64,000 nt of DNA, taken from the NCBI RefSeq assembly GCF_041468085.1, contig NZ_CP121017.1:2087501-2151500 (forward strand), read 5' to 3'. The position numbers were made by a program, and so were the translations under genes. The first letter of the stretch is position 1, and every line of letters begins with the position of its first letter. Source of the DNA: Tistrella mobilis. Lineage in GTDB: Bacteria > Pseudomonadota > Alphaproteobacteria > Tistrellales > Tistrellaceae. Below the pieces are notes generated by a model. The model did no database searches. It saw only the letters and a list, made by a program, of their open reading frames with translations, and was not told the DNA's origin. Positions 26,513 through 35,420 of the stretch are shown here, piece after piece.

Positions 26513-27177
26513 CCGCGGTCTCCGGTCGGGTCGCCGGACAGGGGGCCGGTGCGGAAATACCAGTCGGTTCCGGGCGCCTGGCTGTCGAAGAGGGTGTCGG
26601 GCGAGATGTCTACCGGCAGGATCACGTCTTCGCCCGGCATCCAACCCTCGGGGGTGGCAACGTCATGGGCGTCGGCTGTGCGAAGGGCCGCGACCAGACG
26701 CAGCAGTTCCGCGACATTGCGGCCCGTGGTCATCGGGTACCAGCTGATGGCGCGGATGATGCCGGCCGGGTCGATCACGAAGGCCGCACGGACCATCGAG
26801 GCATCGGGTGCGTTGGGGGCAATCATCCCATAGGCGCGGGCGATGGCCATCGACGGATCCTCGACGATCGGGAAGGGGATCTTCACCCCGAACTGATCGT
26901 GGATGCTGCGGATCCAGGCCACATGCGAGAACAGGCTGTCCACCGACAGTGCCAGCAGATCGCAGTCCAGCGCCGCAAAACGGTCGGCCGCCCGGGCAAA
27001 GGCGATGAACTCGCTGGTACAGACGGGCGTGAAATCCGCGGGGTGCGAGAACAGCAGCAGCCAGCGCCCGCGATAATCGGCAATCGCCCGGTCGCCCATC
27101 GTCGTCCGCGCCCGGAACTCCGGGGCGGGGTCGTGAAGCAGGGGCGGACCCCGGTGGGCGATGGGCTGGTCGGTCAT
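26509..27177 (-). CDS. 1-Cys peroxiredoxin (Prx6 type)
   Basis: A 222-residue thiol peroxidase reducing peroxides and possibly polysulfides in the cytoplasm. The peroxidatic Cys53 lies in HPADFTPVCTSEF, with the catalytic Thr and Arg typical of the family. The long C-terminal region and absence of a resolving Cys match the Prx6 group; the second cysteine (in LDCDLLALSVDS) is in the usual non-resolving position. First gene of the sulfide cluster, overlapping the ArsR gene by ATGA. The AT-rich stretch 27201-27245 upstream probably holds the promoter and operator. Reactive sulfur produced by SQR would fit an antioxidant role here. Confidence 0.9.
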   Translation of the reverse strand: MTDQPIAHRGPPLLHDPAPEFRARTTMGDRAIADYRGRWLLLFSHPADFTPVCTSEFIAFARAADRFAALDCDLLALSVDSLFSHVAWIRSIHDQFGVKIPFPIVEDPSMAIARAYGMIAPNAPDASMVRAAFVIDPAGIIRAISWYPMTTGRNVAELLRLVAALRTADAHDVATPEGWMPGEDVILPVDISPDTLFDSQAPGTDWYFRTGPLSGDPTGDRG

Positions 27178-27200
27178 CCCGGATCCTCGCGGATTGGCGT

Positions 27201-27245
27201 CTTTGATATTCTATGGATTGGTATACTGATAAAATATGAAAATGC
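27201..27245 (-). promoter_or_regulatory. AT-rich promoter region of the sulfide cluster
   Basis: A markedly AT-rich block upstream of the peroxiredoxin gene, containing ATATT and AATAT about 20 bp apart as imperfect inverted halves plus GTATAC. SqrR/BigR proteins bind AT-rich palindromes, so this is the best operator candidate for the ArsR protein encoded downstream. No exact -35/-10 pair can be fixed. Confidence 0.4.
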
Positions 27246-27286
27246 CAGGCATGAGTCCAGGCAGGAAATTCAGGTGCTTGCGCCGG

Positions 27287-27748
27287 TCAACGCAGGGGTA
27301 GGGCGACGCTCTGCTTGACGGTCTGGCTGGGGACGTCGGTCTTGATGTTGCGCACCCCCTTCACCCGGCTGAGGTGGTTGGCCTGGAAGCGGCGGTAGTC
27401 GTCCAGGTCGGCGGCAACCACCCGCAACAGCGCGTCGCAATCGCCGAGCATGATGTAGCACTCGACCACCTCGGGAAATTCACGCACCGCTGCAATGAAG
27501 CGGTCGATGGTTTCGGCATCCTGCGTCTCCAGCCAGATCCGGGCGAAGAGCGACAGCGGCAGACCGATCTTCGCCGGGTCGACCACGGCGGCGTAGCGGC
27601 GGATGATCCCGGCCTCTTCCAGCAGCCGCACCCGACGCAGGCAGGGAGAGGGCGACAGCCCCACCTCGCGTGCCAGCTCCACATTCTGCATCCGGCCGTC
27701 GCGCTGCAGGGCGCGGAGGATCCGCTTGTCGATCTCGTCCAGTTTCAT
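27287..27748 (-). CDS. Lrp/AsnC-family transcriptional regulator
   Basis: A 153-residue feast/famine regulator. The N-terminal helix-turn-helix (LDEIDKRILRALQRDGRMQN ... LSPSPCLRRVRLLEEAGII) is followed by the RAM ligand domain (VVECYIMLGDCDALLRVVA). The ATG at 27748 has GCGGAA at a suitable distance; a second ATG two codons earlier is too close to it. It is divergent from a LysE-family exporter at 27899, the classic arrangement in which an Lrp protein senses an amino acid and activates its exporter. The ligand is unknown. Confidence 0.92.
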   Translation of the reverse strand: MKLDEIDKRILRALQRDGRMQNVELAREVGLSPSPCLRRVRLLEEAGIIRRYAAVVDPAKIGLPLSLFARIWLETQDAETIDRFIAAVREFPEVVECYIMLGDCDALLRVVAADLDDYRRFQANHLSRVKGVRNIKTDVPSQTVKQSVALPLR

Positions 27749-27898
27749 TGGCATGTTCCGCGGATTTATAGGATCTGACCGGCATTGAGTGCCAAGTATC
27801 AGATTGCAGTTGGCATCTTCGCAACCCGATTGCCGGGGTTGGTGGTTATTGTTTCCCCATCGACCTCCGGTGGCGGAGGCGTGGCAGGGGGCGTGCAC

Positions 27899-28519
27899 AT
27901 GGGTTGGGAGTGGATGGCCTCGGTGGTGGTCTTCGCGATCGCGATGTCGGCGACGCCCGGACCCAACAACACCATGCTGACGGCGTCAGGGGCCAATTGG
28001 GGCTTTCTGCGCAGCCTGCCGCACATGGCCGGCATCAGCCTGGGCGTGACCGTCATCCTGGCGGTGGTGGGGGCCTTCGGTTCGCCGCTGGTGGCGGCGC
28101 CGGGGGTGCATGCGGTGCTGAAATGGGTGGGCGTCTGCTATCTGCTCTGGCTGGCGTGGAAGATCGCAACCGCCCGGCCGGCGCCGGAAGGCACGCCCGT
28201 CGGCCGCGGCGGGCGTGGCCGGCCGCTCAATATCCTGGAGGCGGCCGCCTTCCAGCTGGTCAACCCCAAATTCTGGGTGATCGCCGCCAGCGCCATGGTG
28301 ACCTATGTCGGAGAGGGCGGAGAGGGCGGCGGCGCGCTGTTGCCGGCGATCACTCTTGCCCTGGTCTTCGGTGTGGTCACCTTCCCGTGTTCGGTGCTGT
28401 GGACGCTGGTCGGCGTGGGGGCCGGCCGGCTGCTGCGCACGGCGCGGGCGCTTCGGGTCTTCAACATCGTCATGGCGGCGCTGCTGGTCGCTTCGCTGAT
28501 ACCGATCGTCCGGGAATGA
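27899..28519 (+). CDS. LysE/RhtB-family amino acid exporter
   Basis: A 206-residue inner-membrane protein with about six helices. The N-terminal motif SATPGPNNTML and the mid-protein QLVNPKFWV are family signatures. The ATG at 27899 follows AGGGGG at a good distance; upstream in-frame codons would add a non-membrane extension. It pairs divergently with the Lrp regulator gene, which is its likely controller. Substrates of the family include lysine, arginine, homoserine, threonine and leucine; none can be assigned. Confidence 0.9.
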   Translation: MGWEWMASVVVFAIAMSATPGPNNTMLTASGANWGFLRSLPHMAGISLGVTVILAVVGAFGSPLVAAPGVHAVLKWVGVCYLLWLAWKIATARPAPEGTPVGRGGRGRPLNILEAAAFQLVNPKFWVIAASAMVTYVGEGGEGGGALLPAITLALVFGVVTFPCSVLWTLVGVGAGRLLRTARALRVFNIVMAALLVASLIPIVRE

Positions 28520-28630
28520 CGCCGGACGGTCGACAGCGGTTGGCAGGGCAGCGGCAGAGGATTGACGCCGGTCGCGGATCGTGGGCCCAATCGGCAACCT
28601 GAACCAAGCCGACTCTCTGTCCGGTGCCCC

Positions 28631-29962
28631 GTGCTCAAGCTTGCCTTTCTTCTCATCGGTCCCGATGCATTCAAAGCGCGATGGTATGCGCTCGCTGGTG
28701 CCGGCGCCTTTCTGCTCGTCCTTGCAGCGGCCCTGATGACGGGGCTGTCGCCCGCGCTGACCATTGCGACCTATCTGGCGCTCGGCCTGGGTTTCCTGGG
28801 CTCGGGCCTGCTGATGGCGGTGGTCGCCCTGGCTTCGGCCGGGCCGCGCCGCTGGCTGGCCCTCACCCGGCCGATGATGTCGATCCTGGCCGGGCTGCTG
28901 ATCCTGGGCACGGCCTTCGAAACCGGCTGGCTGCTGTCGACGGCCTTTGCGATCGCCTTCATCCTGGACGGTGCGTTCCGCATCCTGATGACCCTGCTCA
29001 CCCGTTTCACCGGCTGGGTCACCTCGATCGCCTGCGGCGTCGCCGAGCTGGTCCTGGCGGTGATGATGCTGGCGGGCTGGCCGTTTTCGGGGGCGTGGAA
29101 CGTACCGTTCTGCATCGGCCTGTTCATCGGCCTGTCGGGCTGGCTGCTGATCCGGCTGGGCCTGCTGCTGCGCGGGCTGGAGGACGAGGCCGCGATCCTG
29201 CTGCTGCCGGTCTTCTCGGGGCGCGGCTGGTATGATCATGCCCCGGTGCTGATCGGCGAGGCCCCGCCGCGTGGCCCCGACGATCCGCCGATCGTGGTGC
29301 GGATCTGGATGCCGGCGGGCCCCGACCGGACCCGCGCGGGCCGGCCGGTCATCGATCGCTATCTGGGCGCGCAGGATGACGAAGGCGTGTTCTCGGGTGG
29401 CCATGCCTCTCTGGAACTGGCGCCGGATGTGTATATCAGCCACTGGCCTGCGACCGATTTCGACCTGAACGGCCGCGGTTTGATGACCGTGTTCAGTTCG
29501 CGCGCCGATAACGACATGGCCGGCAGCTTTCAGCGCAGCTATGACGAAGAGGCGGCCGACTGGCGGCCGGCCGATCTCAGGATCGAGGTCCACCGCTTCA
29601 ACCCGCGGCGACTGAAGGCGTTCTGGGCCGGCTACAAGCAGGATGCCACCTACAACGTCACCAACCGCAACTGTTCGGTGGTGGTGGCGGCCGGGCTGGA
29701 TGCGGCGCTGGAAGGCGTGCTGGCCGGGCGCCACCCCTGGCTGCGCCTGCTGGGGCTGATGATCGATCCCGATCTGTGGGTGGCGGCGATGATCCGCACC
29801 CGGGCCTCTTCAATGACCTGGACGCCGGGGCTGGTGCTGGACTATGTCCGCACCCTGGTCCGGATCGTGGAGCGGCGTGACCTGTCCTGGGGCCGGCGTT
29901 TCCGCGGCTTTCTGGGGCGGGTCGATGGTGAGATCACCGACAGGGGAGCGCCGGCTGCATGA
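28631..29962 (+). CDS. HdeD-like (DUF308) membrane domain fused to a permuted papain-like domain
   Basis: About 443 residues. The first 180 have six hydrophobic segments in the HdeD/DUF308 pattern. A soluble C-terminal region of about 250 residues follows, with a conserved-looking His in SGGHASLEL and a later Cys in YNVTNRNCSVVVA. His-before-Cys with this spacing resembles circularly permuted papain-like folds (YiiX/NlpC/LRAT type), suggesting an acyl- or peptide-hydrolase acting at the membrane. That fold assignment is inference. The start is uncertain: GTG at 28631 best precedes the first helix, while TTG at 28562 is an in-frame alternative. The stop overlaps the MFS gene start (ATGA), so they are coupled. 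Confidence 0.7.
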   Translation: MLKLAFLLIGPDAFKARWYALAGAGAFLLVLAAALMTGLSPALTIATYLALGLGFLGSGLLMAVVALASAGPRRWLALTRPMMSILAGLLILGTAFETGWLLSTAFAIAFILDGAFRILMTLLTRFTGWVTSIACGVAELVLAVMMLAGWPFSGAWNVPFCIGLFIGLSGWLLIRLGLLLRGLEDEAAILLLPVFSGRGWYDHAPVLIGEAPPRGPDDPPIVVRIWMPAGPDRTRAGRPVIDRYLGAQDDEGVFSGGHASLELAPDVYISHWPATDFDLNGRGLMTVFSSRADNDMAGSFQRSYDEEAADWRPADLRIEVHRFNPRRLKAFWAGYKQDATYNVTNRNCSVVVAAGLDAALEGVLAGRHPWLRLLGLMIDPDLWVAAMIRTRASSMTWTPGLVLDYVRTLVRIVERRDLSWGRRFRGFLGRVDGEITDRGAPAA

Positions 29963-31143
29963 CCGGAACCGAAGCGACCGCGACCGAAGACGGTGCAAGC
30001 GAAGGGGCGGCGGCCCCGCAGGGCAATCTGCTGTCGCGGGCGGCGGTCATTGCCACCGCAACCATGTTCGGCCTGACCTATTCACTCAGCGCGGCGCTGA
30101 TCGCGCTCGATCTCGACCGGCGGGATCTGGAGCCGGCGGCGATCGGGGCGAATGCCGCGATGCATGCGCTGGGCGTGCTGGCCATGGCCTTCCTGCTGCC
30201 GCGGGTGGTGCCGCGTCTCGGCATCCGCCGCATGGTCATCCTGTCGCTGGTGCTGGCGGCGGTGGTGCTGGTGCTGTTTCCGGCGACGCCGGTCTGGGTA
30301 TGGTTCGTGCTCCGCCTGCTGCTCGGGGCCTCGTCCGAAACCCTGTTCGTGCTCTCGGAAACCTGGACCAATGCGCTCGCCACCGAACGCACCCGCGCGC
30401 AGGCCATGGCGATCTACACCGCGGCACTCTCGGTTGGCTTTGCGGCCGGCCCGGCCATCCTGGCGGCCATCGGCTCGGAAGGCACGACCGCCTATGTCGT
30501 CGGTGCGGCGATCGCGGCCGGTGCGGCGCTGTTCGTCGCGGCCCCCAAAGTGAGGGCGCCGGCCTTCGAACACCCGGTGAAGAAAAGCCCGCTCTACTTC
30601 ATGCGGCTCGCCCCGGTCGCGATTGCGGCGATCATGCTGAATGCGGCGCTCGAAACCTCGGGCCTGTCGTTCCTCGCCCTCTATGCCGGCAATCTGGGTT
30701 GGAGCGAGAGCGGGGCCACGGGGCTGATGTCGGTGATGATGGTGGGCGCCATCCTGCTGCAGCTGCCGATCGGCTGGATCGGCGACCGCATGGACCGGAT
30801 GCTGCTGGTCCGGATTCTGGCGGTGATCGCCGGGCTCGGCGCCCTGGTCTGGCCGCTGGCGCTGGGCCATCAGATCGTGACCTGGGTGCTGCTGTTCGTC
30901 TGGGGCGGTGCCTTCGTCGGCGTCTATACCATCATGCTCGCGGTGGTCGGCAGCCGCTTCAAGGGCGGCGACCTGGTCGGCATCTATGCGGCGATGGGGT
31001 TGATGTGGGGCGTGGGCGCCCTGCTCGGGCCGGTGCTCGCCGGGGCTGCCATGGATGTCACCCGCCACGGCCTTGCCTTCTTCGCGGCGACCGCCTGCTT
31101 CGCCTTCGTGGCGGCAAGCCTGATCAGGCCCCGGGTGGCCTGA
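29959..31143 (+). CDS. MFS transporter
   Basis: A 394-residue major facilitator with 12 predicted helices. Loop motifs typical of the superfamily are seen: GIRRM after helix 2 and IGDRMDR after helix 8. The N-terminus is hydrophilic for about 25 residues. It belongs to the drug/sugar-like efflux branch; the substrate is unknown. Its ATG overlaps the stop of the HdeD-like fusion gene (ATGA), so the two are probably one operon and may serve a shared envelope-stress or export task. Convergent with the ACT-domain gene, whose stop is 14 bases away. Confidence 0.87.
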   Translation: MTGTEATATEDGASEGAAAPQGNLLSRAAVIATATMFGLTYSLSAALIALDLDRRDLEPAAIGANAAMHALGVLAMAFLLPRVVPRLGIRRMVILSLVLAAVVLVLFPATPVWVWFVLRLLLGASSETLFVLSETWTNALATERTRAQAMAIYTAALSVGFAAGPAILAAIGSEGTTAYVVGAAIAAGAALFVAAPKVRAPAFEHPVKKSPLYFMRLAPVAIAAIMLNAALETSGLSFLALYAGNLGWSESGATGLMSVMMVGAILLQLPIGWIGDRMDRMLLVRILAVIAGLGALVWPLALGHQIVTWVLLFVWGGAFVGVYTIMLAVVGSRFKGGDLVGIYAAMGLMWGVGALLGPVLAGAAMDVTRHGLAFFAATACFAFVAASLIRPRVA

Positions 31144-31157
31144 TCAGGAAGGGGGGC

Positions 31158-31538
31158 TCATCCGATCCGGTGGCCAGCGGCCCTGAGCGCTGCAATTACC
31201 CGCTCCCGGTCGGCCACCTGGACCAGCAGATAGTCGGTATCGAAGGTCGAGACCAGGAAGATGCCGATCCCGTCGGCCGCCAGCGGTTGCAGGACCGCGG
31301 CGGCGATGCCGGTCTCGTCGAAGGCGAACGGGCCCTGGAACTTGAAGCAGGACCAGGCCCGGTCCGCCCTGACATCGTCGGGCACCCGCCCGGCCAGGCA
31401 CACCACCGACAGCTCGTCGGCGGTGCGCGAGATCGACACGAAACCCGGCCCGTCGGCCCAGCCGGGAATGGTTGCAAGGGGGTCGAGCCGGGCGACCGCA
31501 TAGGTTCCGGACAGGGGGAGGAGGGTGATCTGTCTCAT
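31158..31538 (-). CDS. ACT domain-containing protein
   Basis: A 126-residue small protein of the stand-alone ACT group (related to CASTOR-type ACT pairs). The first half carries FVSISRTADELSVVCLAG and the second half the motif GIGIFLVSTFDTDYLLVQ, a repeat of two ACT-like folds that usually bind amino acids. No DNA-binding or catalytic domain is seen. The ATG at 31538 has only a weak ribosome binding site. The gene starts 29 bases after the stop of the AhpD-like gene and may share its transcript. The ligand is unknown. Confidence 0.8.
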   Translation of the reverse strand: MRQITLLPLSGTYAVARLDPLATIPGWADGPGFVSISRTADELSVVCLAGRVPDDVRADRAWSCFKFQGPFAFDETGIAAAVLQPLAADGIGIFLVSTFDTDYLLVQVADRERVIAALRAAGHRIG

Positions 31539-31567
31539 GATCCGGAACTTCTGCAGGCAGGGTATGA

Positions 31568-32152
31568 TCAGCGGCCGAGGGTGTAGAACTCGTCGTTCGG
31601 CCGCATGCGGGTGACATTGGCCATGCGGTTGGACAGGCCGAAGAACGAGGCGATGCCGGCAATGTCCCAGGCATCCTCTTCGGTGAAGCCATGGGCGGCG
31701 AGAGTGACGAAATCCTCTTCTTCCACCGCATAGGCTTCGAACGACACCTTCATCGCGAAATCGAGCATAGCCCGCTGACGCTCGGTGATGTCGGCCTTGC
31801 GATAGTTGATCGCCACCTGATCCGCGATCAGCGGGTTCTTGGCCCGGATGCGCAGAATGGCGCCATGGGCGACCACGCAGTACTGGCACTGATTGGCATT
31901 GCTGGTGGCGACCACGATCATCTCGCGCTCGGCTTTGGTCAGGTTGCCGGGCTTGTCCATCAGCGCATCGTGATAGGCGAAGAAGGCACGGAATTCATCC
32001 GGCCGGCGCGCCAGTACGACGAAGACATTGGGAATGAAGCCCGATTTCTCCTGCACCTTGAGCAGGCGGTCGCGGATGTCTTCCGGCATCTCGTCGAGCG
32101 AGGGAACCGGGAAGCGGCTGATCGGCAGGGCGGCGGGTGCGGTGTTGGTCAT
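31568..32152 (-). CDS. AhpD-like / carboxymuconolactone decarboxylase-family peroxidase-related protein
   Basis: A 194-residue all-helical protein of the CMD/AhpD family, peroxidase-related subgroup. The redox motif CxxC is seen at Cys89-Cys92 (QCQYC) followed by His96, the standard active site for thiol peroxidase or electron-donor activity. Length fits the subgroup of about 190 residues. It lies 48 bp downstream of acuI on the minus strand and may be co-expressed. A role in detoxifying peroxides or reactive aldehydes is inferred. Confidence 0.88.
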   Translation of the reverse strand: MTNTAPAALPISRFPVPSLDEMPEDIRDRLLKVQEKSGFIPNVFVVLARRPDEFRAFFAYHDALMDKPGNLTKAEREMIVVATSNANQCQYCVVAHGAILRIRAKNPLIADQVAINYRKADITERQRAMLDFAMKVSFEAYAVEEEDFVTLAAHGFTEEDAWDIAGIASFFGLSNRMANVTRMRPNDEFYTLGR

Positions 32153-32200
32153 GGCGGGGCGTTTCCGTTGGGGAGGGATTCTTGGGGGCGGCGCCGAGCG

Positions 32201-33193
32201 TCAGCCGAGCTCCGGGTTGACAGGCACGACCACGCGGCCGCGGACCTTGCCTTCGAGGATGCGGGCGGCGGTCGGGATCACCTCGTCGAAGCCGATTTCG
32301 GTGGTCAGCGCGTCGAGCAGGGCCGGGTCCAGATCGCGGCCGAGGCGCTGCCAGGCTTCCAGCCGGTCGGGCCTGGGGCACATCACACTGTCGACGCCGG
32401 CAAGCGTCACGCCGCGCAGGATGAAGGGGGCGACGGTCGCGGGCAACGACATGCCGCCTGCCAGGCCGCAGGCGGCGACCGTGCCGCGATACTTCATCTG
32501 GGCGCAGATATTGGCGAGGGTCTGGCCGCCGACCACGTCGACTGCACCGGCCCAGCGCTCTTTCGCAAGCGGCTTGCCCGGTTCGGCAAAGGGGGCGCGG
32601 TCCATGATCTCGGCGGCGCCGAGCCGCGTCAGATAGTCGGCCTCCTCGGGCCGGCCGGTCAGGGCCACGACCCTGTAGCCGAGTTTCGCCAGCACGGCGA
32701 CGGCCACCGAGCCGACACCGCCTGCCGCACCGGTGACCAGCACCTCGCCCTTATCGGGCGTGACGCCATGACGCTCCAGCGCCAGCACGCAGAGCATGGC
32801 GGTATAGCCGGCCGTGCCGATGGCGGCCGCCTGACGCAGGGTGAAGGGGCTGGCGAGCGGCACCAGCCAGTCGCCCTTCAGCCGGGCCTTGCCGGCAAGG
32901 CCGCCCCAATGGACTTCCCCCACGCCCCAGCCGTTCAGCACCACCCGATCGCCGGGCTTCCAGTCGGCATGGTCCGAGCTTTCGACCACACCAGCCAGAT
33001 CGATGCCGGGCACCATGGGGAAGCTGCGCACCACCGGACTTTTGCCGGTGATGGCGAGGCCGTCCTTGTAGTTCAGCGTCGACCAGCCGACCTTGACCGT
33101 GACATCGCCGGCGGGCAGCCGGTCGTCGTCGAGATCGGTCTGCCGGGCATGGTAGCCGCTGTCGTCCTTGTCGATCAGGATCGCCTTGAACAT
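32201..33193 (-). CDS. acuI: acrylyl-CoA reductase (NADPH), AcuI/YhdH family
   Basis: A 330-residue medium-chain dehydrogenase/reductase of the AcuI/YhdH group that reduces toxic acryloyl-CoA to propionyl-CoA with NADPH. Family features are the opening [11 protein letters not shown], the [15 protein letters not shown] segment, GIDLAGVV, and the nucleotide-binding [12 protein letters not shown]. The zinc ligands of alcohol dehydrogenases are absent, as expected. It lies 29 bp downstream of a TetR gene resembling acuR, the same arrangement as the acuR-acuI module of Rhodobacter. Propionyl-CoA and methionine/DMSP-derived acrylate pathways are the probable context. Confidence 0.92.
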   Translation of the reverse strand: MFKAILIDKDDSGYHARQTDLDDDRLPAGDVTVKVGWSTLNYKDGLAITGKSPVVRSFPMVPGIDLAGVVESSDHADWKPGDRVVLNGWGVGEVHWGGLAGKARLKGDWLVPLASPFTLRQAAAIGTAGYTAMLCVLALERHGVTPDKGEVLVTGAAGGVGSVAVAVLAKLGYRVVALTGRPEEADYLTRLGAAEIMDRAPFAEPGKPLAKERWAGAVDVVGGQTLANICAQMKYRGTVAACGLAGGMSLPATVAPFILRGVTLAGVDSVMCPRPDRLEAWQRLGRDLDPALLDALTTEIGFDEVIPTAARILEGKVRGRVVVPVNPELG

Positions 33194-33222
33194 CGGGGGA
33201 GAGGCTCCGTTCGGGTGATGGT

Positions 33223-33903
33223 TCAGTTGGATGACGTGGCCGGCACTGGCGGCGGCGCATGGCCGAGCAGGGCGAAGAAGCCGGCAGCGAACAGCCGGAG
33301 CGGCGCCGGGTCGCGGTCGAGCTTGGTGCGCAGCACCGCCCCTTCCCAGCCGATCCAGAAGAAGGCGGCCAGGCGGTCGCAGTCATGGGCCGCATCGATG
33401 TCACCGGCCGCCTGTGCCGCCCGCAGGCAGCGGGCGGTGCGGGCCTGCCAGTCCAGGAACACCGCGGCGATCTGCGCGCGGAAGCCTTCGGGCAGGGTGC
33501 CCATCTCCTGGCCCAGATTGCCCACCAGGCAGCCGCGCCGCCAGCCGTGGCGGGCCATTCCCGCCTCGGCATCGGCGATGAAGCCGCCAAGCCGGGTGAT
33601 CGGCGTCAGGCTGTCGTCCAGGAACCAGCGGTCGAGCTTGCGGGCGAAATAGGCCGCATAGGCGTCGATCAACGCGGCGCCGAACGCCTCTTTGCCGTCG
33701 AAGTAGTGGTAGAAGGATCCTTTCGGGATGCCGGCGGATTTCAGGATCTCGTCCAGCCCGACCGCCGAAAACCCCTTCTCGGTGAGGATCGCGACGCCGG
33801 AGCGCACCAGCCGCTCCCGCGCATCGGCCAGCCCGGCCTTGGGCGGGCGGCCCCGGCGGCGGGCAGGCGTGGCGGGGGCGGCAGAGATGGTGGCGTCGGT
33901 CAT
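33223..33903 (-). CDS. acuR: TetR-family regulator, AcuR-like
   Basis: A 226-residue TetR repressor. The N-terminal tail RRRGRPPK leads into a helix-turn-helix ([26 protein letters not shown]). The C-terminal region with [11 protein letters not shown] is typical of the subgroup containing AcuR, which releases DNA when bound to acrylate. Gene order TetR then acuI on one strand with 29 bp between them supports the assignment. A 21-bp inverted repeat 8 bases upstream (33912-33932) is the probable operator, so the pair would be autorepressed. The ligand itself is inferred from homology. Confidence 0.85.
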   Translation of the reverse strand: MTDATISAAPATPARRRGRPPKAGLADARERLVRSGVAILTEKGFSAVGLDEILKSAGIPKGSFYHYFDGKEAFGAALIDAYAAYFARKLDRWFLDDSLTPITRLGGFIADAEAGMARHGWRRGCLVGNLGQEMGTLPEGFRAQIAAVFLDWQARTARCLRAAQAAGDIDAAHDCDRLAAFFWIGWEGAVLRTKLDRDPAPLRLFAAGFFALLGHAPPPVPATSSN

Positions 33904-33911
33904 GCGGTGAA

Positions 33912-33932
33912 TTTAGACCGATCGTCTCTAAA
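33912..33932. promoter_or_regulatory. 21-bp inverted repeat, probable AcuR operator
   Basis: TTTAGA (33912-33917) and TCTAAA (33927-33932) are perfect inverted arms around a centre containing CGATCG. The site begins 8 bases upstream of the acuR start, in a 41-bp gap after the LysR gene, so a bound repressor would block acuR-acuI transcription. Confidence 0.7.
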
Positions 33933-33944
33933 ATAACAAGACCT

Positions 33945-34856
33945 CTATTCAGGGGTGATCCCGGCGGCGACCTCCACGACCTGCTGACGCAGCCAGCGAC
34001 AGGCCGGATGGTCGTCGGCGCGCCGGTGCCAGAGCAGATGGAAGGGAACCGACGGCAGAGGCAGGGGTGGTGGTGCCGCGACCAGATCCGGCCGGCCGTC
34101 TGCGACCACGCCGGCCATGACGGTGGCGACGAGATCGGTCTCGGCGACGATTGCGGGCACGGCGTACATCTGCGGCAGCATCAGGCCGATCCGGCGGCGG
34201 AGCCCGCGGGCCTGAAGCGCCTGGTCCACCAGGCCGAAGCCGTCGCCTTCGGGCGAGACCAGCAGATGGCGAGCCTCCAGAAAGGCCGTCAGATCGGCGA
34301 GGGCGGCTTCGGCCGGCCCGCCTTTGCGGGCGATGCAGACGAAGGGCTCGACGAAGAGCGGCCTGGACAGGATCCGCGCCTCGGGGCCCGGGGGCACGCC
34401 GACGGCAAGATCGGCGACGGCGTCGTCCAGCAGGCGGATCGCCTCATCCCGGCCCTGGAAGCCCAGCACCCGCAGGTCGATTCCGGGGGCCGCCGTCGCC
34501 AGCCGCCGGCCCAGTCCCGGCAGCAGCCGGTGGGCCGGATGCTCCGACAGCGCAAGCGTAACCCTGGCCGTGGTCGCGCCCGGGTCGAAGCCGGGCGCGA
34601 TGTCGAGCGCCGCATCGATCGTCTCCAGGACCTGGCGAAAGGCGTGGGTCAGATCCAGCGCCCGCGGGGTCGGCGCCAGACCCCTGGGGCTGCGGATGAA
34701 CAATTCGTCGCCGGTGGCACGGCGCAGCCGGGCAAGGGCTGCGCTCATCGCCGGTTGGGTCAGCCCGATCCGCCGGGCTGCGCGGGTGACGTTGCGCTCG
34801 GCCATCAAAGCCTGGAAGGCCGCGATCAGGTTGAGGTCGAAGCCGTTATGATCCAT
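33945..34856 (-). CDS. LysR-family transcriptional regulator
   Basis: A 303-residue LysR activator/repressor. The winged helix-turn-helix is at about 6-64 (FDLNLIAAFQALMAERNVTR ... LTQPAMSAALARLR), followed by the two-lobed effector-binding domain. It is divergent from the SnoaL-like/MDR gene pair at 34953, with 96 bp between, the usual LysR arrangement with its target. Within that gap TCATATGA (34870-34877) is palindromic and could be part of the binding site. The effector is unknown. Confidence 0.92.
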   Translation of the reverse strand: MDHNGFDLNLIAAFQALMAERNVTRAARRIGLTQPAMSAALARLRRATGDELFIRSPRGLAPTPRALDLTHAFRQVLETIDAALDIAPGFDPGATTARVTLALSEHPAHRLLPGLGRRLATAAPGIDLRVLGFQGRDEAIRLLDDAVADLAVGVPPGPEARILSRPLFVEPFVCIARKGGPAEAALADLTAFLEARHLLVSPEGDGFGLVDQALQARGLRRRIGLMLPQMYAVPAIVAETDLVATVMAGVVADGRPDLVAAPPPLPLPSVPFHLLWHRRADDHPACRWLRQQVVEVAAGITPE

Positions 34857-34952
34857 GAAATCTATGCCCTCATATGATTACCATTGATTTTGATGATGAC
34901 ATGGGTGGCCCTACCTTCTCCATCGTCACCCGATGATGGAGGCCTGACGCCT

Positions 34953-35420
34953 ATGGACATCGCCCGCATTCCCCCGACCGAGGCTGCCGGCCTCAGCCCT
35001 GGCCGCCGAGTTGCGCTGGAGCATCTCTATGGCGGTTTGGGCACCGACGAGGTCGACCTCGTCGACCTGGCGTTGACGCCCGACTGGCAGGACATCCCCC
35101 CGATGCCGGGGCAGGTGCCCGGACCCGAGGGCATCAAGCCGATTTTTCGCATGCTGAGAGAGGCCATTCCCGATCTCGCGGTCGAGATCAACGAGGTGCT
35201 GGCCGGCCCCGATCGGGCGGTCGTGCGGCTGACCGCGACCGGCACCCATCTGGGGCCGCTGTTCGGTGTGCCCGCCGGCGGCCGGCGGATCAGCTTCGCG
35301 ATGCACGACTTCCACCGCTTCGATGGCGAGCGCATCGCCGTCACCCGCCATATGGAAGATCTGTTCGGCCTGTTCACTCAGATCGGCGCCTGGCCTCTGA
35401 TGGAAGGAGCGGGGGCATGA
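34953..35420 (+). CDS. SnoaL-like ester cyclase-family protein
   Basis: A 155-residue protein with the NTF2-like alpha+beta-barrel pattern of SnoaL polyketide-cyclase-like proteins: LTPDWQDIPP, GPEGIKPIFRMLREAIPDL, and the strand pair RAVVRLTATGTHLGPLFGVPAGG. In bacteria most such proteins are not polyketide enzymes but bind or isomerise small hydrophobic molecules. The ATG at 34953 has GGAGG about 10 bases upstream. It overlaps the MDR oxidoreductase gene (ATGA) and is divergent from the LysR gene, so the three form a small regulon. Confidence 0.83.
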   Translation: MDIARIPPTEAAGLSPGRRVALEHLYGGLGTDEVDLVDLALTPDWQDIPPMPGQVPGPEGIKPIFRMLREAIPDLAVEINEVLAGPDRAVVRLTATGTHLGPLFGVPAGGRRISFAMHDFHRFDGERIAVTRHMEDLFGLFTQIGAWPLMEGAGA

